Assembly: GCF_001953305.1 (NCBI RefSeq)
Contig: NZ_MTFE01000010.1
Span: 2,390,486-2,452,225, forward strand
From: Cnuella takakiae
GTDB taxonomy: Bacteria > Bacteroidota > Bacteroidia > Chitinophagales > Chitinophagaceae
Reading direction: 5' to 3'
DNA: 61,740 nucleotides
Made by a program: the position numbers and the translations under genes. This document shows, piece by piece, positions 25,901-32,159 of this stretch. The notes below the pieces were generated by a model, which worked only from the letters and a program-made list of their open reading frames with translations, did no database searches and was not told where the DNA came from. Every line of letters starts with the position of its first letter. The first letter of the stretch is position 1.

Positions 25901-25973
25901 GGTTGTAGGCCTCAATACCAGGCGCATCATCAATGTATATACTGACGGTTTTTGGTTGCAGGTGATCAGACAT
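22950..25973 (-). CDS. tail tape-measure protein
   Basis: A 1007-residue protein, the longest in the late region, which sets tail length. The N-terminal 200 residues are coiled coil (repeated Lys/Glu/Leu heptads). A hydrophobic segment (AGNLAAGAVMKVGSLVEGFF) leads into the TMP core with conserved LGREDAFDRLSAKADEMAEKF. More hydrophobic helices (IPVLATLLGWLNKIITGLGYM) follow, then long coiled coil with RERQ/QEY motifs and an Ala-rich hydrophobic stretch near 815-860. Two bases follow the upstream stop. A terminator ends the transcript. Confidence 0.9.
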   Translation of the reverse strand: MSDHLQPKTVSIYIDDAPGIEAYNRLSKKQDDYNTKIAEGSKRAEQLAKDLKKALDSGKSGDAIQKKLDSVNKTLDKNREALAKVTSQQQALAQQLDSKSGPSLKSQAALVQRLYNEYQRLGTNTKEAEQKLLEYANQARVLDQMREKVASVRKVQQDSTAAGSSWLSSFAGNLAAGAVMKVGSLVEGFFSDAVTGAMEAEAGVARFQSTMANLGREDAFDRLSAKADEMAEKFKYLDNDDVLAVFDKLVTYGKLTEKQMNDLMPVIIDFAAKQRITLEESASVVIKALEGNGKALKDYGIDIKDAETTTERFNVVMTDLASKVEGAGEAFQNTAAGGVAEARQQFDNLKEDIGTQLIPVLATLLGWLNKIITGLGYMKDKATNTFSDVKALLTGGVSGLLANRGNREVERQAGFEAQASSQFIQSFDGKGQEEISKALIELQQNLQAKQKLATSKYTPKDQVIAAQQAVRVLKLEIDGLLKLQDSLSNTETLGINAGGTGKTKKEKDKKDPKVEQAKKDAEELEKYLKQKAFDLSQFDATEQEKELDRAYKTWEEKKLLAHGNQAQLKHLEELYWQEITQIQTKYGRLQTAEFEKKQQERIKRMEDLSKSAMAGGMAQLRGVSEAISNGLAKADRRKLDAAELKVIQTSGREQLQAKLDLLKEEERQELAQAGLTEERKLIIEEQYRQSRKQAEFDYYASIAESYFAYAQQVLTLATMFDQLMSAREDQQLAKEQRANDRRKSGYRTLLNNKLVSQQEYNRRIAQMDADLDARKAEIEKKQFERQKKINIAQAIANGAMAVTKILAETPKFDFGVATAIQIGLAAATTATQVALITKQKPQFRDGGQLLDGPSHEQGGVPLFSRSGAYYGEAEGGEVILSRKTVRNNPDLVGALLYSSMNRSGAPIVPAFRTRTYQSIDYGGLSRSIQRSRYYANGGTLPTQPAAQPGNGGTGQVVAAMPAEVVDLLRDIRTYLGIPPKAYMVLSEAQAVQDQYNQLKSDSTFRKQ

Positions 25974-25974
25974 T

Positions 25975-26364
25975 TTACTTAATCATTAAAGCGTTAACGA
26001 TCATGGTGCCCTGGTGATCCGCTACGAGTTCAGCCAGTTTGCCAATGTTTTGTTCAATAGGAGGGTTTAGGAATGGCTTTGCCTTTCGGTTGGTAGATCC
26101 GGCCTGGCTTGCGGTAGTACCGCGGCCAACACCCTTGTGCAGGAACACCGCATGTCTCGGGATTTTGAACGAGATCCGGTTGGTAACACCTCCATTCTTG
26201 CGGAGGGCGGTTTTCAGTGCCTTGCGAAGCGGTACCGGGCTTTTGCTTTTTGGGCTGTGCACCACACCGTGCTTATCCAGTTCTGCCAGGGCAGCGTTTT
26301 TGGTGTCCTTTGTCCAGGCTGCAACATCCTGGTTGTATTTATCGATGTCTTGGGGTCGGAACAT
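25975..26364 (-). CDS. tail completion / HK97-gp10-like protein candidate
   Basis: A 129-residue protein starting MFRPQDIDKYNQDVAAW, chosen over an upstream start that would read through the preceding hairpin. It contains basic patches and a central FKIPRHAVFLHKGVGRG strand pattern, with a C-terminal PFLNPPIEQNIGKLAELV helix, the general layout of tail-completion proteins with an N-terminal helix and a K-P-x-x-P-A-like C-terminal motif. It sits between the tail-tube and tape-measure genes, fitting a head-tail joining role. Moderate confidence. Confidence 0.6.
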   Translation of the reverse strand: MFRPQDIDKYNQDVAAWTKDTKNAALAELDKHGVVHSPKSKSPVPLRKALKTALRKNGGVTNRISFKIPRHAVFLHKGVGRGTTASQAGSTNRKAKPFLNPPIEQNIGKLAELVADHQGTMIVNALMIK

Positions 26365-26382
26365 AGTTTTTAAATGAAAAAA

Positions 26383-26410
26383 GGTTTCCCGCCACGCGGG
26401 GCGGAAAACC
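26383..26410 (-). terminator. internal hairpin with T-runs on both sides
   Basis: GGTTTCCCGCC, 6-base loop, GGCGGAAAACC (10 of 11 pairs). On the minus strand it is followed by a run of T, and on the plus strand by TTTT. It lies inside the head/tail block between the 62-residue ORF and the gp10-like gene, so it may cause partial termination and lower expression of the tape measure. Confidence 0.65.
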
Positions 26411-26455
26411 TTTTGGTTTTCAGGATATGGAATAATCACAGAGAGAGAGCAGAGA

Positions 26456-26644
26456 TCAGGGAGTGGTATCCTCTTCCTGGGGCTTTTCCACCAGGTAGGA
26501 AACACCACTCTTTACCAGGGCAGCTGCGCCGCATTCATTGATATTGCTCAAAGGGCCGTTATAGCAGCCAATATGAACAATGAAATCTTCCGTTGCAGTG
26601 CATTCGTAGCGGTCTGCTACTACCTGCCTGTTAAGCTTCAACAT
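26456..26644 (-). CDS. small hypothetical structural-operon protein (62 aa)
   Basis: Starts MLKLNRQVVADRYECTATEDF. It has three Cys residues and a predicted beta-rich N-terminal half. It follows the tail-tube gene by 58 bases, the position where many siphoviruses keep a tail assembly chaperone, but it is too short for that role on its own. Function unknown. Confidence 0.5.
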   Translation of the reverse strand: MLKLNRQVVADRYECTATEDFIVHIGCYNGPLSNINECGAAALVKSGVSYLVEKPQEEDTTP

Positions 26645-26702
26645 GGTAAATGCTTTAGAGGTGAACTATTCGGGTAAAGGGGGCAACTTATAGGTTGATT
26701 CC

Positions 26703-27248
26703 TTAAGCCATCACTTCCAGCGCACCGGTGTAGAAGTACTTGTCGAAAGCCTCCAGGGTGAACTCGAACTGCTTGCGGCCATCGCCTTGGGTACCGCTCT
26801 TGAAGGAACCTTCAACAACAGTGCAGGGAGTGCACTTGGAACCAAACTGTACGAAACCAGAACCTGTTTCGCATTTTTTCACATCTTCAATATGCAGGAT
26901 AAAAGAGCCATTCAGCAGGTTCTGCATCATCTCGAGCAGTTCAGGACCATCACCGGCAACGATGATCTTGGGCGTCCAGCGGAACACCTTGCCCAGCACT
27001 TCACCGCTCATCTCGCCATCACCAGATACGGTTTTGGGAACGCAGTACACTTCGATTGATTTTTTGCCGGTCGCATAAACGTGGCTGGTTGCGATCGTCA
27101 CCGCCTCACCCAGGACAGGGGTTGGGGAGATCACCGGTGTTTTGAGGTCCGTGAAGTAGTCCACAGGGGTCAGGAACGCATTGGGGCCGTAACCGGGAGC
27201 AGCGTTCTTTACATCGCCGGACTTGTAGTTTTTATAAAGCGAACCCAT
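26703..27248 (-). CDS. major tail tube protein candidate
   Basis: A 181-residue beta-rich protein starting MGSLYKNYKSGDVKNAAPG. Length, composition (Thr/Val/Gly-rich, acidic), and position between capsid genes and tape measure fit the tail-tube subunit. Visible strand pairs include KSIEVYCVPKTV and KIIVAGDGPELLEMMQN, and the C-terminal RKQFEFTLEAFDKYFYTGAL could be the final sheet. Two Cys pairs are present. Assigned by synteny. Confidence 0.65.
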   Translation of the reverse strand: MGSLYKNYKSGDVKNAAPGYGPNAFLTPVDYFTDLKTPVISPTPVLGEAVTIATSHVYATGKKSIEVYCVPKTVSGDGEMSGEVLGKVFRWTPKIIVAGDGPELLEMMQNLLNGSFILHIEDVKKCETGSGFVQFGSKCTPCTVVEGSFKSGTQGDGRKQFEFTLEAFDKYFYTGALEVMA

Positions 27249-27311
27249 AGGATCGATTGTTTAAGAGGTTTGAAATAGGATAGTGGATCTCGAGGCTGGA
27301 AGACAGGATGG

Positions 27312-27827
27312 TTACTTCACTTCCTTGATCACGCCGGCGCCTTGTGCAACCAGCTTCTCCAGGAGAGCTTTATCAGCAAGTGCGGTTTCGGCCACAATGC
27401 GGTTGCCACCAAAATGGAAAACAGGGGCAATGAAGGCGTACTTCTTTTTGTTTACCAGGAAAGTCGCTTCCGGAACTTTCAGCACTTCAGGCTTGCCAGC
27501 TTCGGCAGCTGCAGCAGGTACAGATAGTTCCTCGATCTTTTCGGTCAGATCTTCGTTTACACGCTCCAGCGCTTCATTGGTGGATTGCAGTTCGGTGTTG
27601 CCGGCATGCAGGGAAGCATTCTCATTTTTGAGGTGTGCCACTTCCTCATTGATTTTGGCATAGGCTTCTTTCAGCTGTTCCAAAACAGATTTCAGTTCAG
27701 CAATCATTTCATCCTTTGCTGCACTGTTTTGCTCTTCTGCCTGAATCTTGGAGATCAGTTCTGCTTTCTCCTTTTGCAAATCAGCAATGGATTGGCCTTC
27801 CTGCTGGGCATTGGTCTCTTTTGCCAC
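27312..27827 (-). CDS. coiled-coil protein after the capsid gene
   Basis: A 171-residue protein. Residues 10-100 are a continuous coiled coil (QKEKAELISKIQAEEQ and similar heptads). The C-terminal 60 residues form a small domain with KKYAFIAPVFHFGGNRI and a helical ADKALLEKLVAQGAGVI end. Similar C-terminal domains follow capsid genes in Bacteroidota prophages. A decoration or head-joining role is possible. Part of the head/tail block. Confidence 0.6.
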   Translation of the reverse strand: MAKETNAQQEGQSIADLQKEKAELISKIQAEEQNSAAKDEMIAELKSVLEQLKEAYAKINEEVAHLKNENASLHAGNTELQSTNEALERVNEDLTEKIEELSVPAAAAEAGKPEVLKVPEATFLVNKKKYAFIAPVFHFGGNRIVAETALADKALLEKLVAQGAGVIKEVK

Positions 27828-27923
27828 GGTAATGAGTTTTTATGAAGTGGGGCCTAGTATCCCGGAACACCCGGCAGCAGCCCCGCACTCAATGAATAAT
27901 CAGTTTACTGGATCAGGGCTTGG

Positions 27924-28898
27924 TCATACCAGGTCCTGGTCGTTGGTGAACACAAACTCCGGCACTTCGAAGTTGAGCGACTCCCACCAGTCGGTGAGCA
28001 GGTCCACAACACGCTTGGCACTTTCCACTTTCATGGTGTTGCCCAGGACAGCTTTCTTAGTGGCACGGATGCGGTTTTCAGGAAGGCTGGTCCATACCAA
28101 GCCGGATCCTGCATGGCTTTCCAGGCCAACTACCTTGATTTTAGGATAGTCTTCCAAAGACTGCAGGTCGTTGGTTTGCGCATAGTTCAGGTTGTATTTT
28201 TCCCGTTTGCCACGCTTGTAGCGGATGGCTACTTCAGGAGCCACAAAAATGGCGTCCAGCTTGGAGCGAAACACAGAAGGAATGCCATCTGCGAACTTCT
28301 CCAGGTAAGTAACGCATTCAACAGGATCGGTGGGGATTGCACCCAGCACTTGGGGACCGTTTTTCAGGTTCAGGCGGCCGGCAGTGTTATAACCACGGAT
28401 CACCTTGCGGATACCGTCCATAGCGGTACCAGCAGCACCAGCAGTGTTCGGGGTAGGCGCGGCATATACACCCTTGAAGTATTCGTTCAGCTCAAGATCC
28501 TGCTGGATCTTGGCCATAACGTGTACCTCGATCAGCCAGCGGATGAACAGCCATTGAGCGCGATCAGCTTCGGGCTGTGATGCCAGGAAGCCCAGGTAAG
28601 TGGCCTCCAGATCATCAGGGGTTTCGCTCATATCAACCTTGATCTTGAACAGCGGGAACTGGTTGGGCTCAAAGGTGATAGTGCCGATGGGGGTGAAGGC
28701 CTTTTGGAAGGGCTGCACGATACGGTTCAGGGTAGCCAGTACACCACGGTAAACGGTATCGTCACCTGGGCGCTCCTGGAAATAAGTTGCCGTGTCGGCA
28801 GGGAGATACAGCATGTTGCGCAAGCGCTTCATGTTGTCGGGATTATTGATGTAGTATGCGCCAAACTGGGTTACTACAGCTGCAACAGCAATTGCCAT
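27924..28898 (-). CDS. major capsid protein candidate
   Basis: A 324-residue protein located between the protease-scaffold fusion and the tail-tube gene, the canonical capsid position. It starts MAIAVAAVVTQFGAYYIN. The middle has an E-loop-like region and a long helix (AQWLFIRWLIEVHVMAKIQQDL), followed by a P-domain-like stretch with VAPEVAIRYKRGKREKYN, and a C-terminal beta region. I recognise the gene order better than the sequence. Confidence 0.7.
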   Translation of the reverse strand: MAIAVAAVVTQFGAYYINNPDNMKRLRNMLYLPADTATYFQERPGDDTVYRGVLATLNRIVQPFQKAFTPIGTITFEPNQFPLFKIKVDMSETPDDLEATYLGFLASQPEADRAQWLFIRWLIEVHVMAKIQQDLELNEYFKGVYAAPTPNTAGAAGTAMDGIRKVIRGYNTAGRLNLKNGPQVLGAIPTDPVECVTYLEKFADGIPSVFRSKLDAIFVAPEVAIRYKRGKREKYNLNYAQTNDLQSLEDYPKIKVVGLESHAGSGLVWTSLPENRIRATKKAVLGNTMKVESAKRVVDLLTDWWESLNFEVPEFVFTNDQDLV

Positions 28899-28966
28899 CT
28901 TCAGAGGGGTTTAAAAAGGATATTGAATTTTGTTTATGGTATTCGAAGGATCGGATTAGTGAAGCC

Positions 28967-29374
28967 TTATACTTTGGACAGAAGCTCTTGTTGGAAGTCC
29001 ATCGCAGCAGCATCAACTTTTGAGTCGTTGAACTCGTCACCATCTTTTTTGGCTTCGGTGAACTTGCCGGCATCCAGTTTACCCAGACGCTCCACTTCAG
29101 CATTGGCCTTGGTGAGGTCAGCATTAGCCTTGGTCAGGTTGGTGTTGGCAGTTGCCAGCTGGCCTTCCAGTTCAGTGATGCGGGTTTTGTCAGCTGCCTG
29201 CGCAGTCTCCAGTTCTTTTACACGAGCCTGGGCTGTGGTCAGTTCTGCAGAGCGGGTTTCAGCATCAGCCATAGAGGCTTCCAATTTGTCCAGGTGTTCG
29301 TCCTGCAGATCAGCAGACGAATTAAAGGCGGCCAGCCCCAGGATGGCTGAGATTTTTGCCCACGTTTTTTTCAT
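28967..29374 (-). CDS. possible internally initiated scaffold protein
   Basis: In-frame ATG at 29374 (Met295 of the fusion), followed by an AAA-rich second codon run (ATGAAAAAAACG) and preceded by an A/T-rich stretch, as expected for Bacteroidota starts. The resulting 135-residue product is exactly the coiled-coil scaffold portion, as Nu3 is nested in lambda gene C. Inferred from sequence; no direct proof. Confidence 0.45.
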   Translation of the reverse strand: MKKTWAKISAILGLAAFNSSADLQDEHLDKLEASMADAETRSAELTTAQARVKELETAQAADKTRITELEGQLATANTNLTKANADLTKANAEVERLGKLDAGKFTEAKKDGDEFNDSKVDAAAMDFQQELLSKV

Positions 29375-30256
29375 GGTTATTTGAGAGGTTTTAGATGAAT
29401 GTTTGGAAATAAGTGCATTGATGGTGGCATCCATGGAAGCCACTTCGTCAACCAGTCCCAGCTCTTGCGCCTGGGCGGCCAGGAAGATCTCACCGGTGAG
29501 GGTCTTTTCTTCATTCAGGGCCTTACCACGGCCGGTCCGTACGGCAGCCAGGAAAAGCTCATTTAATGGATCGAGCAGGTTTTGGATCAGCGCTTTGCCC
29601 TTGCCCTTTTGGGCTTCGGTGAACATCCTGTTTTTATCCGTTGACTTGGTGGCGTAGTATTCATGCACGATCACTCCCATCTCTTCCATGTAGGAAGACC
29701 GGTCCTGGATGGTAAACATGGTACCAATGGAACCAATAAGGTCGGTGCCGGAAGTAGCAACAATGCGATCGGCTTGCGATGCAATCCAGTAGGCTGCGGA
29801 GGCGCATACACCATCCACCATGGCAACAACTTCCTTTTTGCTGTTGCGGATAGCTTCAGCAAGTGCCTGGGTACCGTCAACGGATCCACCAGGAGAGTCT
29901 ACATGCAGCACAATGGTTTTGATGCTTTCAGCAGCTTCCATCTTGCCCAGCTCACCACGGAGGGAAGCAGTGCCAAACCATCCGCAGAAATCACCCTTCA
30001 TAAGGGGACCGCTAACGGGCAGTACTGCAATGGTGCGGCCTTCGTATCCAGGATGCTCTTTTGCTGCGTACCTGTTATCAGGAGCGGCAATGACTGTAGA
30101 TGATAAGGCATAGGCAGCCAACTTTGCACTGGGCCGCTTAACAAATGAAGCCTTACCCTGACGGATGTTTTCGAGCAGGCTGATATATTCAACAGCTGCT
30201 CCCTGTTCAATCAACCAGGGCTTGCCATAAATGCTACTTGCTACTTTGTAATCCAC
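28967..30256 (-). CDS. S49-family prohead protease fused to coiled-coil scaffold
   Basis: A 429-residue fusion. Residues 70-285 are a SppA/ClpP-like S49 protease: VLHVDSPGGSVDGTQAL, the catalytic-Ser segment GVCASAAYWIASQA, and the Lys candidate in STDKNRMFTE. Residues 295-429 are coiled coil (LTTAQARVKELETAQ, LTKANADLTKANAEV), the scaffold part. It would build the prohead and then clear the scaffold, like lambda C/Nu3. The start is GTG at 30256, four bases after the promoter -7 element. A second start at Met295 is likely. Confidence 0.82.
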   Translation of the reverse strand: MDYKVASSIYGKPWLIEQGAAVEYISLLENIRQGKASFVKRPSAKLAAYALSSTVIAAPDNRYAAKEHPGYEGRTIAVLPVSGPLMKGDFCGWFGTASLRGELGKMEAAESIKTIVLHVDSPGGSVDGTQALAEAIRNSKKEVVAMVDGVCASAAYWIASQADRIVATSGTDLIGSIGTMFTIQDRSSYMEEMGVIVHEYYATKSTDKNRMFTEAQKGKGKALIQNLLDPLNELFLAAVRTGRGKALNEEKTLTGEIFLAAQAQELGLVDEVASMDATINALISKHSSKTSQITMKKTWAKISAILGLAAFNSSADLQDEHLDKLEASMADAETRSAELTTAQARVKELETAQAADKTRITELEGQLATANTNLTKANADLTKANAEVERLGKLDAGKFTEAKKDGDEFNDSKVDAAAMDFQQELLSKV

Positions 30257-30297
30257 AATACAAACCTATTCCGGAGCATCTGGAAGTGAAAGGACAG
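30257..30297 (-). promoter_or_regulatory. late promoter module P3
   Basis: On the minus strand: CTGTCCTTTCACTTCC (30297-30282), 13 bases, TAGGTTTG (30268-30261), TATT, then the GTG start at 30256. The 16-base box and the -7 octamer are identical to P2. Confidence 0.75.
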
Positions 30298-30315
30298 GTA
30301 ATGAGGTAATAAAAA

Positions 30316-30337
30316 GCCCACTGTAAAAACAGCGGGC
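30316..30337 (-). terminator. terminator of the lysis block
   Basis: GCCCACTGT, loop AAAA, ACAGCGGGC (one G-U pair in RNA), followed on the minus strand by a TTTTTATTA run. Located 30 bases after the endolysin stop. Confidence 0.8.
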
Positions 30338-30368
30338 GTCTAACGATTGCTTGCCTGAAAAAGGTTGA

Positions 30369-30935
30369 TTATGTGAGTGATACCCGCTTAAGCCATCCGG
30401 AGGTAAAGGTCTCCTGTGTTTCGCGGGCCTCGCAGATTTCGATATAGCGGTTCCCCTGCAGGATGTTCAGCACTTTAAGTACATCGGCTGGGCTGCGGTG
30501 AACATTCAGGACCGTAACTGTTTTGGGGCCTATCTGGCCGTCAACAACCAGGTTGGGATAGTCGCGGCCGGTTCGGTTGAGCACATTCAATGCTCTTTGG
30601 AGGAACTGGCCTGCAACAGCTGGACCACAATTTACTGCAGTATCAAACATCTCGTTTGCAATGCTTTGGTCTTGAATATTTTCAAGGGAGAGGCGGTTCC
30701 AGAATTCCTTTTTATAAAACATGCGCACCATCTGCTCGAGGGCCTGGTTGGTCTTCAGGTTGGCGGGAAAGCTTTTTTCGCGCTTGCATGCATCGATAAT
30801 TGCCCACCCGCTCCAGGATGGATGAAAGTTCCGGGCAACACCTTTCCAGGTTTCTCCGCCACGGTCTTTGGGGTTGTCGCTATGTGCGCCTTCATGCCCC
30901 ATGGTTGCATTGTAGGCTGTAGTAAAGTTCGCCAT
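30369..30935 (-). CDS. endolysin, glycoside hydrolase family 108-like
   Basis: A 188-residue cell-wall hydrolase of the ZliS/GH108 type that cleaves peptidoglycan at lysis. The N-terminus has the catalytic Glu15 in MGHEGAHSDNPKDRGGETWKGV, the family signature (E-G-x4-P-x-D-x-G-G). A C-terminal peptidoglycan-binding part follows (VDGQIGPKTVTVLN). There is no signal peptide, so it needs the holin for access. It shares one base with the upstream candidate spanin gene. Confidence 0.88.
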   Translation of the reverse strand: MANFTTAYNATMGHEGAHSDNPKDRGGETWKGVARNFHPSWSGWAIIDACKREKSFPANLKTNQALEQMVRMFYKKEFWNRLSLENIQDQSIANEMFDTAVNCGPAVAGQFLQRALNVLNRTGRDYPNLVVDGQIGPKTVTVLNVHRSPADVLKVLNILQGNRYIEICEARETQETFTSGWLKRVSLT

Positions 30936-31567
30936 TAGGATAGTGGATTGTTGGCTTTTACTACACGAGTGGCCACAAAGCCAATCAAGGCCAGCAGGAC
31001 CATGATCCCCACCCCAATGCTAAAGCCTGAGAGTAGTTTTTTTCTTTTGGTGTCCTGGTCTTCTGTGTTGTCAGCCTTGTGGGATGAATTGTTTTCCTGT
31101 GCCGTTGTATCGCGGCTATGTTTTAAGGATCCTTGCAGTTTCGCAGTGCTATCCTTGCCAGCCTGCTCGGAGGTGGAATTGGATCCTGATTCGCGGCTGT
31201 AGGTGATAGTTACTGGTTTTCCGGTGCCTTTAATCATGTCTTCATCAGGGGTGTAGAACCTGTTATATCCGGGCTCATTATCTGAGCGTCCGAAATACCA
31301 TTCCGGAATTGCCAAAGTCAATGATTCGCGGATAAAATCGGAGGTCGATTGCTTCTTTCCTGTATCCCGAACCTGAGTGAGGGAAGAAAGATCAATTGCA
31401 GTTTGTTCGCTGCCCTTCACAGCTTTGCCCTCCTGGGTTGCTTCCATACTGGAGCTGCTTCTCTTGTTCTTTTCAAGTATGGAACAGGAAGAGTATGCCG
31501 TTGACAGGGCAATAAGGATTGATACAAGCAGCAAGGAGAACAGCCTATTGGTTGTCTTTATAGTCAT
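30935..31567 (-). CDS. candidate unimolecular spanin (lipoprotein plus C-terminal TM)
   Basis: A 210-residue protein between holin and endolysin. The N-terminus is a lipoprotein-type signal (MTIKTTNRLFSLLLVSILIALSTAYSSC), the middle about 130 residues are polar and Ser/Lys-rich, and residues 180-203 form a strong transmembrane helix (SIGVGIMVLLALIGFVATRVV). This arrangement (outer-membrane lipid anchor and inner-membrane anchor in one chain) is that of u-spanins such as T1 gp11, which fuse the two membranes. The lipobox is imperfect (YSSC). Confidence 0.65.
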   Translation of the reverse strand: MTIKTTNRLFSLLLVSILIALSTAYSSCSILEKNKRSSSSMEATQEGKAVKGSEQTAIDLSSLTQVRDTGKKQSTSDFIRESLTLAIPEWYFGRSDNEPGYNRFYTPDEDMIKGTGKPVTITYSRESGSNSTSEQAGKDSTAKLQGSLKHSRDTTAQENNSSHKADNTEDQDTKRKKLLSGFSIGVGIMVLLALIGFVATRVVKANNPLS

Positions 31568-31569
31568 AA

Positions 31570-32037
31570 TTATGGCTTTACCTGGTCAAGGTTTTCAGCG
31601 GCCTGAACAGCGGGGCTCCGCTTGATCTGAGCCGTCAGTATCTTATGTGCGGGAACAAAGAAGTATTTAGCAATCGGTGATTCACTGTCAATGGCAATCA
31701 GGTTTTCGAAGATGCTGGTGATTTCGATATATATAATGAACACAACCAGGGCATCACCTAAAATGCTGGCAAGCCGCATTGCATCTTGCATCTTGTGCTG
31801 TTCGGCCGATTGGCTAAGTACAACACTTACTGCTACGGCGCCACCATACTGCACAAACTTGGTGATGGTTTTTCGCAAGCATCCGGATGTACGGGCTTGG
31901 TTCAGCACAACTGCTTTGCTGAAGCCTGTCAAGAAGTCGAGTGTCATAGCAAGAGCCATCCAGATTAGCAGGTTTGTGTTCGGTAAAATGCTCACTTTGA
32001 TGAAAAGCAGGGATACGTAAATAAGGGCGGTTTTCAT
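31570..32037 (-). CDS. phage holin
   Basis: A 155-residue membrane protein, first gene of the lysis block. It resembles the phage_holin_4/toxin-secretion family: hydrophobic N-terminus (MKTALIYVSLLFIKVSI), then LLIWMALAMTLDFLTGFSKAV with the TLDFLTG motif, a basic loop (LRKTITKF), another TM (YGGAVAVSVVLS) and ALVVFIIYIEITSIFENL. It forms the lesion that releases endolysin and triggers lysis. Confidence 0.85.
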   Translation of the reverse strand: MKTALIYVSLLFIKVSILPNTNLLIWMALAMTLDFLTGFSKAVVLNQARTSGCLRKTITKFVQYGGAVAVSVVLSQSAEQHKMQDAMRLASILGDALVVFIIYIEITSIFENLIAIDSESPIAKYFFVPAHKILTAQIKRSPAVQAAENLDQVKP

Positions 32038-32071
32038 TTAAAATTGGATTAGTTGGATTTTTAATACATGG

Positions 32072-32108
32072 CAAAGACCGAGAAATTATCCAAAAAGTGA
32101 AAGGACAG
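32072..32108 (-). promoter_or_regulatory. late promoter module P4
   Basis: On the minus strand: CTGTCCTTTCACTTTT (32108-32093), 13 bases, GGTCTTTG (32079-32072). The -7 element is weaker than in P2 and P3 and there is a leader of about 34 bases before the holin ATG at 32037. Confidence 0.6.
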
Positions 32109-32135
32109 AAGTCTGCAAAAAAGTTGAAGAAAAAA

Positions 32136-32152
32136 GGCTCCGAAATGGAGCC
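32136..32152 (-). terminator. terminator of the tail-fibre block
   Basis: GGCTCC, loop GAAAT, GGAGCC, flanked by AAAA/TTTT on both sides, so it works in either direction. Located 8 bases beyond the tailspike stop. Confidence 0.8.
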
Positions 32153-32159
32153 TTTTAAA

